Positions 1 through 7,615 are shown, counted from the first letter of the stretch. The stretch: 24,182 bases of DNA from an uncultured Oscillospiraceae bacterium (GCA_900546885.1 UREN01000034.1:1-24182), one strand, 5' to 3'. Numbers and translations: made by a program. The notes: generated by a model from the sequence alone, not told the origin.

Positions 1-30
1 AATATCAATCTGATCAAAGAGGCGTCAAAG

Positions 31-50
31 TGTTCGAACATGTTTGAACA
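31..50. repeat. Tandem 10-bp palindromic repeat upstream of livK
   Basis: Two adjacent decamers, TGTTCGAACA (31-40, a perfect palindrome) and TGTTTGAACA (41-50, one base different), lie just ahead of the livK reading frame. Such a pair could be an operator for a dimeric repressor, but nothing identifies the protein. It does not fit the Gram-positive LexA box because the half-site spacing is wrong. The position close to the window edge, where the livK 5' end looks disturbed, makes the role uncertain. Confidence 0.4.
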
Positions 51-80
51 TGGCTTAAAAAAGATATACCTTCCCCATGC

Positions 81-1229
81 ATGGCTTTCATGTTGGCCGC
101 ATGCGGCGGAAGCCCGTCCTCGACAGCATCGCAGGCAGGTTCTGGCACATCTGCCGCAGCTGATGGTTCCGCCGTCACAATTAAGCTGGGCGGTATTGGC
201 CCCATTACCGGTTCCACTGCAGTGTATGGAGAGGCAGTGATGAACGGTGCGCAGATCGCGGTAGACGAGATTAATGCCTCTGACAGTGCGGTGAAATTTG
301 AGTATAATTTCCAGGATGATGAGGGCGATGCGGAAACGGCTGTAAACGCCTATAATATCCTGAAAGACTGGGGCATGCAGGTGCTGATGGGCACGGTAAC
401 AACAGCCCCCTGCCTGGCGGTAATTTCTGAGACAGAGGCGGACAATATGTTCCAGATCACTCCGTCCGCTTCTTCCACCGATGTCATTGTGCCGGACAAT
501 GTGTTCCAGGTATGCTTTACAGACCCGAACCAGGGCGTTTCGGCTGCGGATTACATTGCGGACAATGGCCTTGCCACAAAAGTAGCTGCCATTTATGACA
601 GCTCGGATGCGTATTCTTCCGGCATTTACAACGCTTTCGCGGCGGAAGCCGAGGCCAAGGGCCTGGAGATTGTATGTGCCGAAGCCTTTACCGCCGACAA
701 TAAGACGGATTTCAGGACGCAGCTTCAGAAAGCGCAGAGCGCAGGCGCCGACCTGGTGTTCCTTCCCATCTATTATCAGGAGGCCGCGCTGATTCTTACC
801 CAGGCCGACCAGCTTGGCTACGAGCCGCTGTTCTTCGGCTGTGACGGCATGGACGGCATTCTGGCGCTGGATAATTTCGACACGGCTTTGGCAGAGGGCC
901 TGATGCTGATGACGCCGTTCAACGCCACCAGCGAGGACGAGCGCACGGCGAATTTCGTTCAGGAATATGAAGAGAAGTTCGGCGGCACGCCCAACCAGTT
1001 CGCGGCCGATGCTTACGACGCAGTGTATGCAATTCGCGATGCTTGCGTGCAGGCAGGCGTTACCTCTGACATGAGCGTTTCTGAAATTGGCGATGCTTTG
1101 ATTACAAGCATCACGGAAATCACCATGGATGGCCTGACCGGCTCTGACATGACATGGGCGTCTACTGGCGAAGTGAGCAAAGCGCCTATCGTTGTGGAAA
1201 TTGAAAATGGTGCGTACAAGCAGCTGTAA
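81..1229 (+). CDS. livK: Branched-chain amino acid ABC transporter, substrate-binding lipoprotein (5' end abnormal)
   Basis: Extracellular binding protein of a LIV-type (HAAT) importer, which captures leucine/isoleucine/valine or related amino acids and hands them to LivHM. The protein begins MAFMLAACGG, so a lipobox (LAAC) with the lipidated cysteine sits only eight residues in. A Ser/Ala/Gly-rich linker follows, then a periplasmic-binding type 1 fold (KLGGIGPITGSTAVYGEAVMNGAQIAVDEIN, broken here as the typical opening strand and helix) to the end. The four other liv genes follow in order. Odd point: a normal lipoprotein signal has a Lys/Arg n-region and about 12 hydrophobic residues before the lipobox. 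Here the in-frame sequence upstream of ATG 81 runs to a stop at 45-47 with no ATG and no hydrophobic stretch. The 5' end is therefore lost, frameshifted or misassembled. Ligand preference cannot be read from sequence. Confidence 0.88.
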   Translation: MAFMLAACGGSPSSTASQAGSGTSAAADGSAVTIKLGGIGPITGSTAVYGEAVMNGAQIAVDEINASDSAVKFEYNFQDDEGDAETAVNAYNILKDWGMQVLMGTVTTAPCLAVISETEADNMFQITPSASSTDVIVPDNVFQVCFTDPNQGVSAADYIADNGLATKVAAIYDSSDAYSSGIYNAFAAEAEAKGLEIVCAEAFTADNKTDFRTQLQKAQSAGADLVFLPIYYQEAALILTQADQLGYEPLFFGCDGMDGILALDNFDTALAEGLMLMTPFNATSEDERTANFVQEYEEKFGGTPNQFAADAYDAVYAIRDACVQAGVTSDMSVSEIGDALITSITEITMDGLTGSDMTWASTGEVSKAPIVVEIENGAYKQL

Positions 1230-1260
1230 GGGCTGCCGGCCACTGTCTTTTCGATGATTC

Positions 1261-1300
1261 GCCAAAGAAGGCTGCCGTATCCCCGGCAGCCTTCTTTGGC
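1261..1300 (+). terminator. Large perfect hairpin between livK and livH
   Basis: A 17-bp perfect inverted repeat (arms 1261-1277 and 1284-1300) with a 6-nt loop. No T-run follows, so it is not a strong intrinsic terminator. Between a binding-protein gene and its permease genes such a hairpin commonly protects the upstream mRNA from 3' exonucleases or partly terminates, giving more LivK than LivHMGF. That role is inferred from position. Confidence 0.75.
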
Positions 1301-1362
1301 AATTTGGCAGGCGAATTGCGGGAAACATCAGCCTGCGCACACGGGTATAAGGGGCGTATGAT

Positions 1363-2244
1363 ATGGAATTTCTCTCGTTTCTCATGAATGGCATCAGCTT
1401 GGGAAGCATTTATGCCATTATTGCACTTGGGTATACGATGGTGTACGGCATAGCCAAAATGCTGAATTTTGCCCATGGCGATATCATCATGGTGGGCGGC
1501 TATCTTGTGTTCACCTGTATGAACAGCCTTTCGCTGCCGCCTGTGGTAAGCGTGCTGATTGCAATGGTGGTGTGCACACTGCTGGGCATTACCATAGAGC
1601 GCATTGCATACAAGCCTCTTCGGCATGCGCCAAGCCTGGCAGTGCTGATTACAGCCATTGGCGTAAGCTACTTTTTGCAGAATATGGCGCTGCTTATTTG
1701 GGGTTCTGCGCCAAAATCTTTCAACTCTATTGTATCGTTTGCGCCTTTGCGCCTGTTTGACGGGCGCCTGGTTATCTCGGGGGAAACGCTTGTCACAATT
1801 ATAGTTTCCGCCATTATCATGGTTGTGCTGTGGCTGTTTGTAAACAAGACAAAAATCGGCCGTGCAATGCTGGCCGTCTCTGAGGACAGAGGCGCCGCCC
1901 AGCTGATGGGCGTGAATGTGAACGCCACCATTTCCATTACATTTGCAGTTGGCAGCGCATTGGCTGCAATTGCCGGCGCGTTGATGTGTTCGGCGTACCC
2001 CATCCTTCAGCCCACCACCGGCGCCATGCCCGGCATCAAGGCCTTTGTGGCGGCGGTGTTTGGGGGCATTGGCTCTATTCCGGGCGCCATGCTGGGCGGC
2101 ATCCTGCTGGGGGTTATTGAAAACCTCAGCAAGGCCTATATTTCCACCCAGCTTGCCGATGCCATTGTGTTTGCGGTGCTGATTGTGGTGCTGCTGGTGA
2201 AGCCCACCGGCATCCTGGGCAAAAAAATCAATGTGAAAGTGTAG
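1363..2244 (+). CDS. livH: Branched-chain amino acid ABC transporter permease LivH
   Basis: Inner-membrane permease subunit (293 aa, usual LivH length) that forms the translocation pathway with LivM. The sequence is strongly hydrophobic throughout, with repeated membrane segments. It has the LivH-type N-terminus FLMNGISLGSIYAIIALGYTM and the conserved AHGDIIMVGGY and VFGGIGSIPGAMLGG regions, the latter near residues 225-245 where the EAA-like cytoplasmic loop contacts the ATPases. The ATG is preceded by AAGGGG about 8 nt upstream. An overlapping out-of-frame ATG at 1358 is not the start. It lies 133 bp after livK, beyond a hairpin, and 10 bp before livM. Confidence 0.95.
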   Translation: MEFLSFLMNGISLGSIYAIIALGYTMVYGIAKMLNFAHGDIIMVGGYLVFTCMNSLSLPPVVSVLIAMVVCTLLGITIERIAYKPLRHAPSLAVLITAIGVSYFLQNMALLIWGSAPKSFNSIVSFAPLRLFDGRLVISGETLVTIIVSAIIMVVLWLFVNKTKIGRAMLAVSEDRGAAQLMGVNVNATISITFAVGSALAAIAGALMCSAYPILQPTTGAMPGIKAFVAAVFGGIGSIPGAMLGGILLGVIENLSKAYISTQLADAIVFAVLIVVLLVKPTGILGKKINVKV

Positions 2245-2254
2245 GTGCCGGCAG

Positions 2255-3322
2255 ATGAAAGCAAAAAGACTCAGCCGCACCACGCGGCAGAACCTGATTA
2301 CATATGCCATTGTTCTGGTAGCCTTTGCCGTGGTTACCCTGATGAACCTGACCGGTTCGCTGTCCAATTCCTTGGAAGGCCAGCTGGTGCCCATTTGCAC
2401 CTATGTGATGCTGGCGGTTTCGCTGAACCTCACTGTGGGAATTTTGGGCGAGCTTAGCCTTGGCCACGCGGGCTTTATGAGTGTGGGCGCCTTTTCGGCC
2501 ATGTGCTTTTCTGTTTATATGGAAGATGTGCTTACCACACCGGTGCGCTTTACACTGGCCCTGATTATTGGCGGCATTGCAGCCGGTATTGCGGGCGTGC
2601 TGATTGGCATTCCGGTGCTGCGCCTGCAGGGCGATTATCTGGCCATTGTGACGCTGGCATTTGGCGAAATTATTAAAAATGTTCTGAACGCCACCTATCT
2701 TGGCATTGATGGCTCCGGCATCCATGTTTCGCTGAAAGATGCGGCATCCATGAACCTTGCGGCCGACGGCAAAGTGATTATCAACGGCCCGCTGGGAATT
2801 ACCAATACCCCCAAAGACGCCACTTTTACCGTGGGCATCCTTTTGATTCTGTTCACGCTGTTCATTGTGCTGAACCTGATTAAGTCCCGCACGGGGCGAG
2901 CCATCATGTCCATCCGCGACAACCGCATTGCGGCAGAATCTGTGGGCATCAATGTCACAAAATATAAATTGATTGCCTTTTCTGTTTCCGCAGCGCTTGC
3001 GGGTGTGGCGGGGGCTTTTTATGCGCACAACTTCTCTTCGCTGGTTGCCCAGAAGTTTGATTATAACACCTCAATTTTGATTTTGGTGTTTGTGGTGCTG
3101 GGCGGCATTGGCAATATCCGCGGCTCGGTGATTGCGGCGGCTGTGCTTACGGTGCTTCCCGAAATGCTGCGTGCACTGAACACTTACCGGATGCTTATTT
3201 ATGCGGTGATTTTGATTTTGGTGATGATTTTCAGCCAGAACGAGCAGCTGGTGCTTTGGCGCATGCGCCTGAAACACAAAGTGACGGCGGCGTTTGGCGC
3301 GCACCGCAGAAAGGGGGCGTGA
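2255..3322 (+). CDS. livM: Branched-chain amino acid ABC transporter permease LivM
   Basis: Second permease subunit (355 aa). It has a Lys/Arg-rich cytoplasmic N-terminus followed by many membrane segments. The LivM-family stretches SLNLTVGILGELSLGHAGFMSVGAF (given in two parts in the protein, near residues 55-80), RLQGDYLAIVTLAFGEI (near 125-142) and VVLGGIGNIRGSVIAA (near 280) are clear. A basic tail (MRLKHKVTAAFGAHRRKGA) ends the protein. It starts 10 bp after livH, and its stop is followed after 4 bp by the livG start, so it is part of one transcript. The ribosome binding site is weak, which suggests translational coupling to livH. Confidence 0.95.
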   Translation: MKAKRLSRTTRQNLITYAIVLVAFAVVTLMNLTGSLSNSLEGQLVPICTYVMLAVSLNLTVGILGELSLGHAGFMSVGAFSAMCFSVYMEDVLTTPVRFTLALIIGGIAAGIAGVLIGIPVLRLQGDYLAIVTLAFGEIIKNVLNATYLGIDGSGIHVSLKDAASMNLAADGKVIINGPLGITNTPKDATFTVGILLILFTLFIVLNLIKSRTGRAIMSIRDNRIAAESVGINVTKYKLIAFSVSAALAGVAGAFYAHNFSSLVAQKFDYNTSILILVFVVLGGIGNIRGSVIAAAVLTVLPEMLRALNTYRMLIYAVILILVMIFSQNEQLVLWRMRLKHKVTAAFGAHRRKGA

Positions 3323-3326
3323 GGGC

Positions 3327-4088
3327 ATGGCGCTGCTGGAAGTTTCGAACCTTGGCATTGCGTTTGGCGGCCTGCAGGCAGTGGATAAAGTGGACCTCAC
3401 CGTGGAAGAGGGCGCTTTGTGCGGCCTGATTGGCCCGAACGGCGCTGGAAAAACCACCGTGTTCAACATGCTTACGGGTGTGTACAGCCCCACAGAGGGG
3501 GATATCATCCTGAATGGGAAAAACATCACAGGCCAATCTCCGGCCTCCATCTGCAAGGCGGGCATTGCGCGCACGTTTCAGAATATTCGCCTGTTTAAGG
3601 CCATGACTGTGCTGGACAATGTAAAAGTAGGCCTGCACAATCAAATACGCTACAACGCGCTGACGGGCATTTTCCGCCTGCCGGCCTACTATGAAAAAGA
3701 GCGGGAAATGAAAGGCCGGGCCATGAGCCTGCTGAAAATTTTTGGCTTGGATGAAGAGGCAAAGCAGCTTGCCTCCAGCCTGCCGTACGGCAAACAGCGT
3801 AAACTGGAAATTGCCCGCGCCCTGGCCACCAACCCCAAGCTGCTTTTGCTGGACGAGCCGGCGGCCGGTATGAACCCGAATGAAACGGCAGAGCTGATGG
3901 AGACCATCAAATTTGTGCGCGAGAAATTTGGCGTTGCCATTCTGCTGATTGAGCACGACATGAGCTTTGTGATGGGCCTGTGCGAGCATATTGTGGTGCT
4001 GAACTATGGGCGGATTCTTGCGCAGGGCGACCCCGAGACCGTGCGCAACGACCCCAAAGTGATTGCCGCCTACCTGGGAGGTGAATGA
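3327..4088 (+). CDS. livG: Branched-chain amino acid ABC transporter ATP-binding protein LivG
   Basis: Cytoplasmic ATPase of the LIV importer (253 aa from the chosen start). Walker A GPNGAGKT, the LivG-type signature region LPYGKQRKLEIARAL in place of LSGGQ, Walker B LLLLDEPAAGMN, and the H-loop LLIEHDM are all present in order. An upstream in-frame ATG at 3294 would overlap livM by 29 bp. The ATG at 3327 is preferred because AGAAAGGGGG lies about 9 nt upstream and family members begin at this point (MALLEVSNLGIAFGG). LivG pairs with LivF as a heterodimeric motor beneath LivHM. Confidence 0.95.
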   Translation: MALLEVSNLGIAFGGLQAVDKVDLTVEEGALCGLIGPNGAGKTTVFNMLTGVYSPTEGDIILNGKNITGQSPASICKAGIARTFQNIRLFKAMTVLDNVKVGLHNQIRYNALTGIFRLPAYYEKEREMKGRAMSLLKIFGLDEEAKQLASSLPYGKQRKLEIARALATNPKLLLLDEPAAGMNPNETAELMETIKFVREKFGVAILLIEHDMSFVMGLCEHIVVLNYGRILAQGDPETVRNDPKVIAAYLGGE

Positions 4089-4089
4089 G

Positions 4090-4806
4090 ATGGAAGAAAT
4101 GCTTTCTGTCAAAGACCTTGAAGTGTCGTATGGCGCTATCCGGGCAGTGAAGGGAATCTCGTTTCATGTGAACAAGGGCGAAATTGTCACGCTGATTGGT
4201 GCGAACGGGGCGGGCAAAACCACCACACTGCACGCAATTTCGGCGTTGCTGAAGCCCAAAGCAGGGGAAATTACCTTCTGCGGCACCCCCATCACACATA
4301 CGGAAGCGCATAAAATCATTCGCCTTGGCCTTGCGCAGGTGCCGGAGGGGCGGCGCGTGTTTTCCCAGCTTACCGTGCAGCAGAACCTGGAGCTTGGCGC
4401 CTATACCCGCACAGATTCCAGCGAGGCAATTGCCGCCGATTACGAGATGGTGTTTGAACTTTTGCCGCGTCTGAAAGAGCGGCGCAAGCAGCTGGCGGGC
4501 ACGCTTTCCGGCGGGGAACAGCAGATGCTGGCCATTGGCCGCGCGCTGATGTCCAGCCCGCGCATGCTGCTGATGGATGAACCCTCTATGGGCCTTTCGC
4601 CGCTTTTGGTGCAGGAGATTTTCAACATCATCCGCAATGTGAACCGGGACGGCGTCACCATCCTTCTGGTGGAACAGAACGCCAAGATGGCGCTGGAAGT
4701 TGCCAACCGTGCCTATGTGTTGGAGACGGGCACCATTGCCATGAGCGGCGAGGCCAGCGAGCTTGCAAACGACCCCAAAGTGCGCGATGCTTATTTGGGC
4801 GGCTGA
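4090..4806 (+). CDS. livF: Branched-chain amino acid ABC transporter ATP-binding protein LivF
   Basis: Second ATPase of the importer (238 aa, typical for LivF). Walker A GANGAGKT, the LivF-specific QVPEGRRVF segment, signature LSGGEQQMLAIGRAL, Walker B LLMDEPSMGLSP and switch region LLVEQNA are in order. The start at 4090 sits one base after the livG stop and has GGGAGGTG about 6 nt upstream. The alternative ATG at 4063 would sit inside livG and is less likely. This is the last gene of the liv operon; a strong terminator follows within 30 bp. Confidence 0.95.
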   Translation: MEEMLSVKDLEVSYGAIRAVKGISFHVNKGEIVTLIGANGAGKTTTLHAISALLKPKAGEITFCGTPITHTEAHKIIRLGLAQVPEGRRVFSQLTVQQNLELGAYTRTDSSEAIAADYEMVFELLPRLKERRKQLAGTLSGGEQQMLAIGRALMSSPRMLLMDEPSMGLSPLLVQEIFNIIRNVNRDGVTILLVEQNAKMALEVANRAYVLETGTIAMSGEASELANDPKVRDAYLGG

Positions 4807-4831
4807 GCCACCGCAAAAAACAAGATAGGGC

Positions 4832-4872
4832 AAAGCGCCCCGCCTGCAACATGCAGGAGGGGCGCTTTTTTT
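4832..4872 (+). terminator. Intrinsic terminator of the liv operon
   Basis: Long GC-rich stem (AAAGCGCCCC pairing with GGGGCGCTTT, then CCTGCA with TGCAGG, one internal mismatch) with a 3-nt loop, ending in a run of T. It lies between the convergent livF and ATPase genes. An A-run on the opposite side suggests it may act in both directions. Confidence 0.92.
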
Positions 4873-4912
4873 ACGCACTGGTTTGCGCACGGGCGGAAGA
4901 ATGCGGGCGCTG

Positions 4913-5992
4913 TTACAGCCCAAGGGAAGCGCACAGGTTTTCCAGCGCGGCATCTGCCTTGGAAAAATCCATGGCAGAGGTGTAGAAAGCCTCTATTTGC
5001 CGGTGTGTGCTGCGCGCTTCCCCCAGCAGGGCTCCAGCTTCCTGCACAAGCTCTTTTGCGGCGCGAAGGTCGAATTTCAGGCGTGCCTTGCGCGCCCCCA
5101 GGCCGTTTTTATTCATGAAGCGCGCGGCGTGAATCACGCGGTCTCCCATGGGTTCAAAGCGGTGGAACGGCCCCGAGGTGACGAAGGCCAGCCCAAGTTC
5201 AGGAACGAGCAGATGGTCAATTTTTTCGCGCGGCTGCATGGCGCACCAGCAGGTGATGAGCCCATAGCCTTTGGCCAGTATTTCCTTGCGAAGCTGTGCC
5301 AGCAGCGCGCCGGAGGCCGGGCCGTATGCGTCATCTAAAATGATAATCTCTCTGCACAGGGTGCGAACGGTCTGGTGATAGAACATGACGCCGTCGGCCG
5401 TCACCGCGCTCAAAGTGCGATGGGCTTCCTGCGGTTGCCTTTCTTTTTTGACGGGCAGATACCGCTTGCTTAGAGAAAGTGCAAACGCCCGCGCTTTGGC
5501 AAGGTCGGTGCAGCATTGGGCGGTGCGGGCCCTGTCCTGCAAAAGGCTGCCGGCTGCGGCCAAATAGCGCGATGCACGGTCGGTAATGGCTTTGTATTTT
5601 GCATTTAAGGCCTGAAGTTCGGCACAGTGGCAGCGAAGTTTTTCTTCTTGCAGTGCGTCATACAGGCTCAGCACGGTTTCATGCGCCTGCGGAAAGGCGG
5701 GTTCCAGCGCATGAGGGGCCGTGGCGTCTAATACAGTAAGGGTAAGGGCGGGACAAATGACGCCGTCCAGCGAAGCGGGGTCCGCTGAGCAATGGATGGT
5801 ATGCACGGTGTGCCCCGCGGCGGTAAGGCGCTGTGCAAGCGCGCGCATCAGGTGCGATTTTCCGCACCCCGGCCCGGCCTTAATCAACACGGCCCGCCCG
5901 GCGCCGGCCGGCGGCAGGCTGCGTGCATAATATCCCTGAAAGCCGATGGGCGAAAGCCCGCCCAGGAAAAAATTCAACTCAAAACCCTGCAT
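4913..5992 (-). CDS. P-loop ATPase of the PRK06851-like family, second P-loop degenerate
   Basis: Predicted cytoplasmic nucleotide-binding protein (359 aa) of a Firmicutes family with two repeated halves and no established function. In the first half, Walker A GPGCGKS occupies residues 40-46, followed by HTIHCSADPASLDGVICP (57-81 region) and TAPHALEP, hallmarks of the family. The second half repeats the pattern (KIDHLLVPELGLAFVTS, 257-273). Where relatives carry a second GxPGTGKST loop, this protein has DDAYGPASGALL (220-231), with no Lys, so one site is probably inactive. The start at 5992 is chosen over 6025 because AAAGGGG lies 8 nt upstream and homologues begin near here. Standalone gene, convergent with livF. 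The family name is from memory of the motif pattern. Confidence 0.75.
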   Translation of the reverse strand: MQGFELNFFLGGLSPIGFQGYYARSLPPAGAGRAVLIKAGPGCGKSHLMRALAQRLTAAGHTVHTIHCSADPASLDGVICPALTLTVLDATAPHALEPAFPQAHETVLSLYDALQEEKLRCHCAELQALNAKYKAITDRASRYLAAAGSLLQDRARTAQCCTDLAKARAFALSLSKRYLPVKKERQPQEAHRTLSAVTADGVMFYHQTVRTLCREIIILDDAYGPASGALLAQLRKEILAKGYGLITCWCAMQPREKIDHLLVPELGLAFVTSGPFHRFEPMGDRVIHAARFMNKNGLGARKARLKFDLRAAKELVQEAGALLGEARSTHRQIEAFYTSAMDFSKADAALENLCASLGL

Positions 5993-6078
5993 GCAAAACA
6001 CCCCTTTGCAACATCCTATGCACAAAGTGGGCGTTTGCTACTTGAAAATGGCGTGTGCCCAAACGTTTTGCGTTTTTG

Positions 6079-6120
6079 GCAAAAGAAAACCTGCGCCTTC
6101 CCGTAGAGGAGGCACAGGTG
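6079..6120 (-). terminator. Intrinsic terminator after the uracil-DNA glycosylase gene
   Basis: Read on the minus strand, ACCTG-GCC pairs with GGC-CAGGT around one mismatch (plus positions 6089-6098 with 6110-6119), followed by a U-rich tract (TTTTCTTTT). It starts 6 bp beyond the gene's stop codon and separates it from the ATPase gene. Confidence 0.8.
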
Positions 6121-6125
6121 CAAGG

Positions 6126-6695
6126 TTAGCCGTGGTAAGTGTGCGTGCACACTTCTTGTATTTTTTCGCGCAGGGCAACAAAGTCGCCGAAGGCGGCTGG
6201 CTTTTGGCTGGGGTTGCGCAGCAGTGCCGCGGGGTGCGGCGTTGCGGTGAACAAAGTTCCGCTCTTTTCCGTCCACTGCCCATGTTCTTTCATCACGCTG
6301 AAATCTGGCCGAATCAGGCGCTGGGCGGCAATGCGGCCAAGGCATACAATAATTTTCGGCCGTATCAGGCGAAACTGTTCCCGCAAATACGGCATACAGG
6401 CCTCCCATTCCTGCGGCGCGGGGTCCCGGTTTTCCGGCGGGCGGCATTTTACGATGTTGGTGATAAAAATGTCATCCCGCTTCAGGTGGATGGCGGCAAG
6501 GTATTTATCCAGCAGCTGGCCGCTGCGCCCCACAAAGGGAAGGCCCTGCTCGTCTTCTGTGCGCCCGGGCGCCTCGCCAATGAACATTACCTCGGCGTTG
6601 GGGCTGCCCATGCCAAACACCACATGGGTGCGGGTTTGGCACAGCCCGCACTTCTGGCAGGAAAGGCACGTGGCCTGCAAAGTGTTAAAATCCAT
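6126..6695 (-). CDS. Family 4 uracil-DNA glycosylase (4Fe-4S)
   Basis: Base excision repair enzyme that removes uracil from DNA, cytoplasmic/nucleoid. The protein (189 aa) shows motif I GEAPG (40-44) followed by [13 protein letters not shown], the [13 protein letters not shown] region (80-92), and motif II HPAALL (154-159). Cluster cysteines fit the family: C13 and C16 near the N-terminus, and C84 and C100 spaced 16 apart as in thermophilic family 4 enzymes. Two extra cysteines (C10, C19) make a CX2CX2CX2C run. AAAGGAG lies about 9 nt before the ATG. The likely promoter is about 195 bp upstream, so the mRNA has a long leader. Some relatives are annotated as phage SPO1 DNA polymerase-related proteins. 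Confidence 0.93.
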   Translation of the reverse strand: MDFNTLQATCLSCQKCGLCQTRTHVVFGMGSPNAEVMFIGEAPGRTEDEQGLPFVGRSGQLLDKYLAAIHLKRDDIFITNIVKCRPPENRDPAPQEWEACMPYLREQFRLIRPKIIVCLGRIAAQRLIRPDFSVMKEHGQWTEKSGTLFTATPHPAALLRNPSQKPAAFGDFVALREKIQEVCTHTYHG

Positions 6696-6896
6696 AGTAC
6701 ACTCCTTTGTGTTGCTGCGTCATCTGTGCCCGGGAAACAGTGCGGTTGGGCGGCCAGCGGCGCAGGCATTGCCGCTGCACATGGAAAACGGCTGGCAGCG
6801 CCAAGCGAAAAAGCTGTGTGCCCGCTTGAATGCGGCCGTTGCAAAAGGAAAGAAACAGGGTTCCCCATCTATAGCGCAGTTATAACTTTTTAAGAC
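6696..6896 (-). other. Long untranslated leader of the uracil-DNA glycosylase gene
   Basis: About 195 bp separate the predicted minus-strand promoter from the glycosylase ATG. I found no convincing small gene, T-box or known riboswitch pattern here. The open frames on either strand are compositional shadows. Only the Shine-Dalgarno sequence at the gene end of the region is supported. Confidence 0.4.
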
Positions 6897-6925
6897 ATTA
6901 TAGCATATTTCCCTTGAAGTTTGAA
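6897..6925 (-). promoter_or_regulatory. Sigma-A type promoter, minus strand (toward uracil-DNA glycosylase)
   Basis: On the minus strand, TTCAAA (-35, plus 6920-6925), a 17-bp spacer and a perfect TATAAT (plus 6897-6902) preceded by TGC, an extended -10. The spacer end plus -10 (GGGAAATATGCTATAAT) recurs exactly in the CarD-gene promoter. The element overlaps the divergent pduL promoter. Confidence 0.65.
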
Positions 6926-6942
6926 GCCGATGGGTCTAAAAT
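6914..6942 (+). promoter_or_regulatory. Sigma-A type promoter of pduL
   Basis: TTGAAG (6914-6919), a 17-bp spacer, and TAAAAT (6937-6942). Transcription would begin near 6949, giving a leader of about 23 nt to the pduL ATG. The -35 region shares bases with the divergent minus-strand promoter, so polymerase is unlikely to occupy both at once. Confidence 0.7.
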
Positions 6943-6971
6943 AGATACGAAACAGAAGGGGAGGCTTCACG

Positions 6972-7535
6972 ATGAAAATTTTGGTAGAAACATCTGCACG
7001 CCATATACATGTTACAGATGAAACGCTGGAAAAGCTGTTTGGCAAAGGCTATCAGCTTACAGTGAAAAAAATGCTCTCTCAGCCCGGCCAGTATGCCTCA
7101 AACGAGCGCGTCACGGTGGTTGGCCCGAAGCGCGAGCTTGCGAACGTATCCATTCTTGGGCCCACGCGCAAGGTGAACCAGGTGGAACTCAGCGCCACAG
7201 ATGCCCGCAGCATCGGCGTTGCGGCGCCTGTGCGCGGTTCTGGTGATGTGGCTGGCTCTGGTGCGTGCAAACTGGTGGGCCCGGCCGGTGAGGTGGAACT
7301 GAGCGAGGGCGTTATTATTGCAAAGCGTCATGTGCATATGACGCCGGAAGACGCTCAGACACTTGGCGTGACGGACCGGCAGGTTGTAAAAGTTGCTACG
7401 GGCCGCGAAGGGCGCAAACTTGTGTTTGACGACGTAGTGATTCGCGTGAGCGAGAGGTATGCCACCGCCATGCATCTGGATACGGACGAGAGCAATGCGG
7501 CCGGGTGCCCCAATGAAGGCGAGATTATTCTGTAA
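6972..7535 (+). CDS. pduL: PduL-type phosphotransacylase (phosphate acetyl/propanoyltransferase)
   Basis: Converts acyl-CoA and phosphate to acyl-phosphate and CoA. The 187-aa protein has two PduL domains with the zinc-binding pattern of the family: RHIH (10-13), RHVHM (119-123) and MHLDTDESNAAG (167-178). There is no N-terminal extension resembling a microcompartment encapsulation peptide, and no pdu or shell genes are nearby. It is therefore probably the free cytosolic form that replaces Pta in acetate formation; that role is inferred. AGAAGGGGAGG lies about 7 nt upstream of the ATG. It has its own promoter and terminator. Confidence 0.93.
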   Translation: MKILVETSARHIHVTDETLEKLFGKGYQLTVKKMLSQPGQYASNERVTVVGPKRELANVSILGPTRKVNQVELSATDARSIGVAAPVRGSGDVAGSGACKLVGPAGEVELSEGVIIAKRHVHMTPEDAQTLGVTDRQVVKVATGREGRKLVFDDVVIRVSERYATAMHLDTDESNAAGCPNEGEIIL

Positions 7536-7549
7536 TCATATTCCGCAAG

Positions 7550-7581
7550 GGCTGTGGCAGCGTCTGCCGCAGCCTTTTTTT
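7550..7581 (+). terminator. Intrinsic terminator after pduL
   Basis: Stem GGCTG-GGCAG with CTGCC-CAGCC around one T/G position, 3-nt loop, followed by seven T. It lies 15 bp after the pduL stop codon. Confidence 0.92.
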
Positions 7582-7615
7582 GGTAGCGGCAGGGCGAAGG
7601 AAGGAGGAGGCCGTC

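Noticed and set aside
31..54. Possible LexA/SOS box in the repeated GAACATG sequences
   Set aside because: The Gram-positive box needs CGAAC and GTTCG arms with four bases between; here the spacing is two and one arm is imperfect.
1186..2400. Long minus-strand open frame (404 aa) opposite livH
   Set aside because: His/Gln/Asn-rich shadow of a GC-rich coding strand; livH is clearly the gene. The same holds for other long opposite-strand frames at 2228-3028, 3231-4112, 12417-13943 and 14275-16374.
5946..6893. Plus-strand open frame of 315 aa over the glycosylase gene
   Set aside because: It overlaps the well-supported glycosylase on the other strand and shows no recognisable domain.
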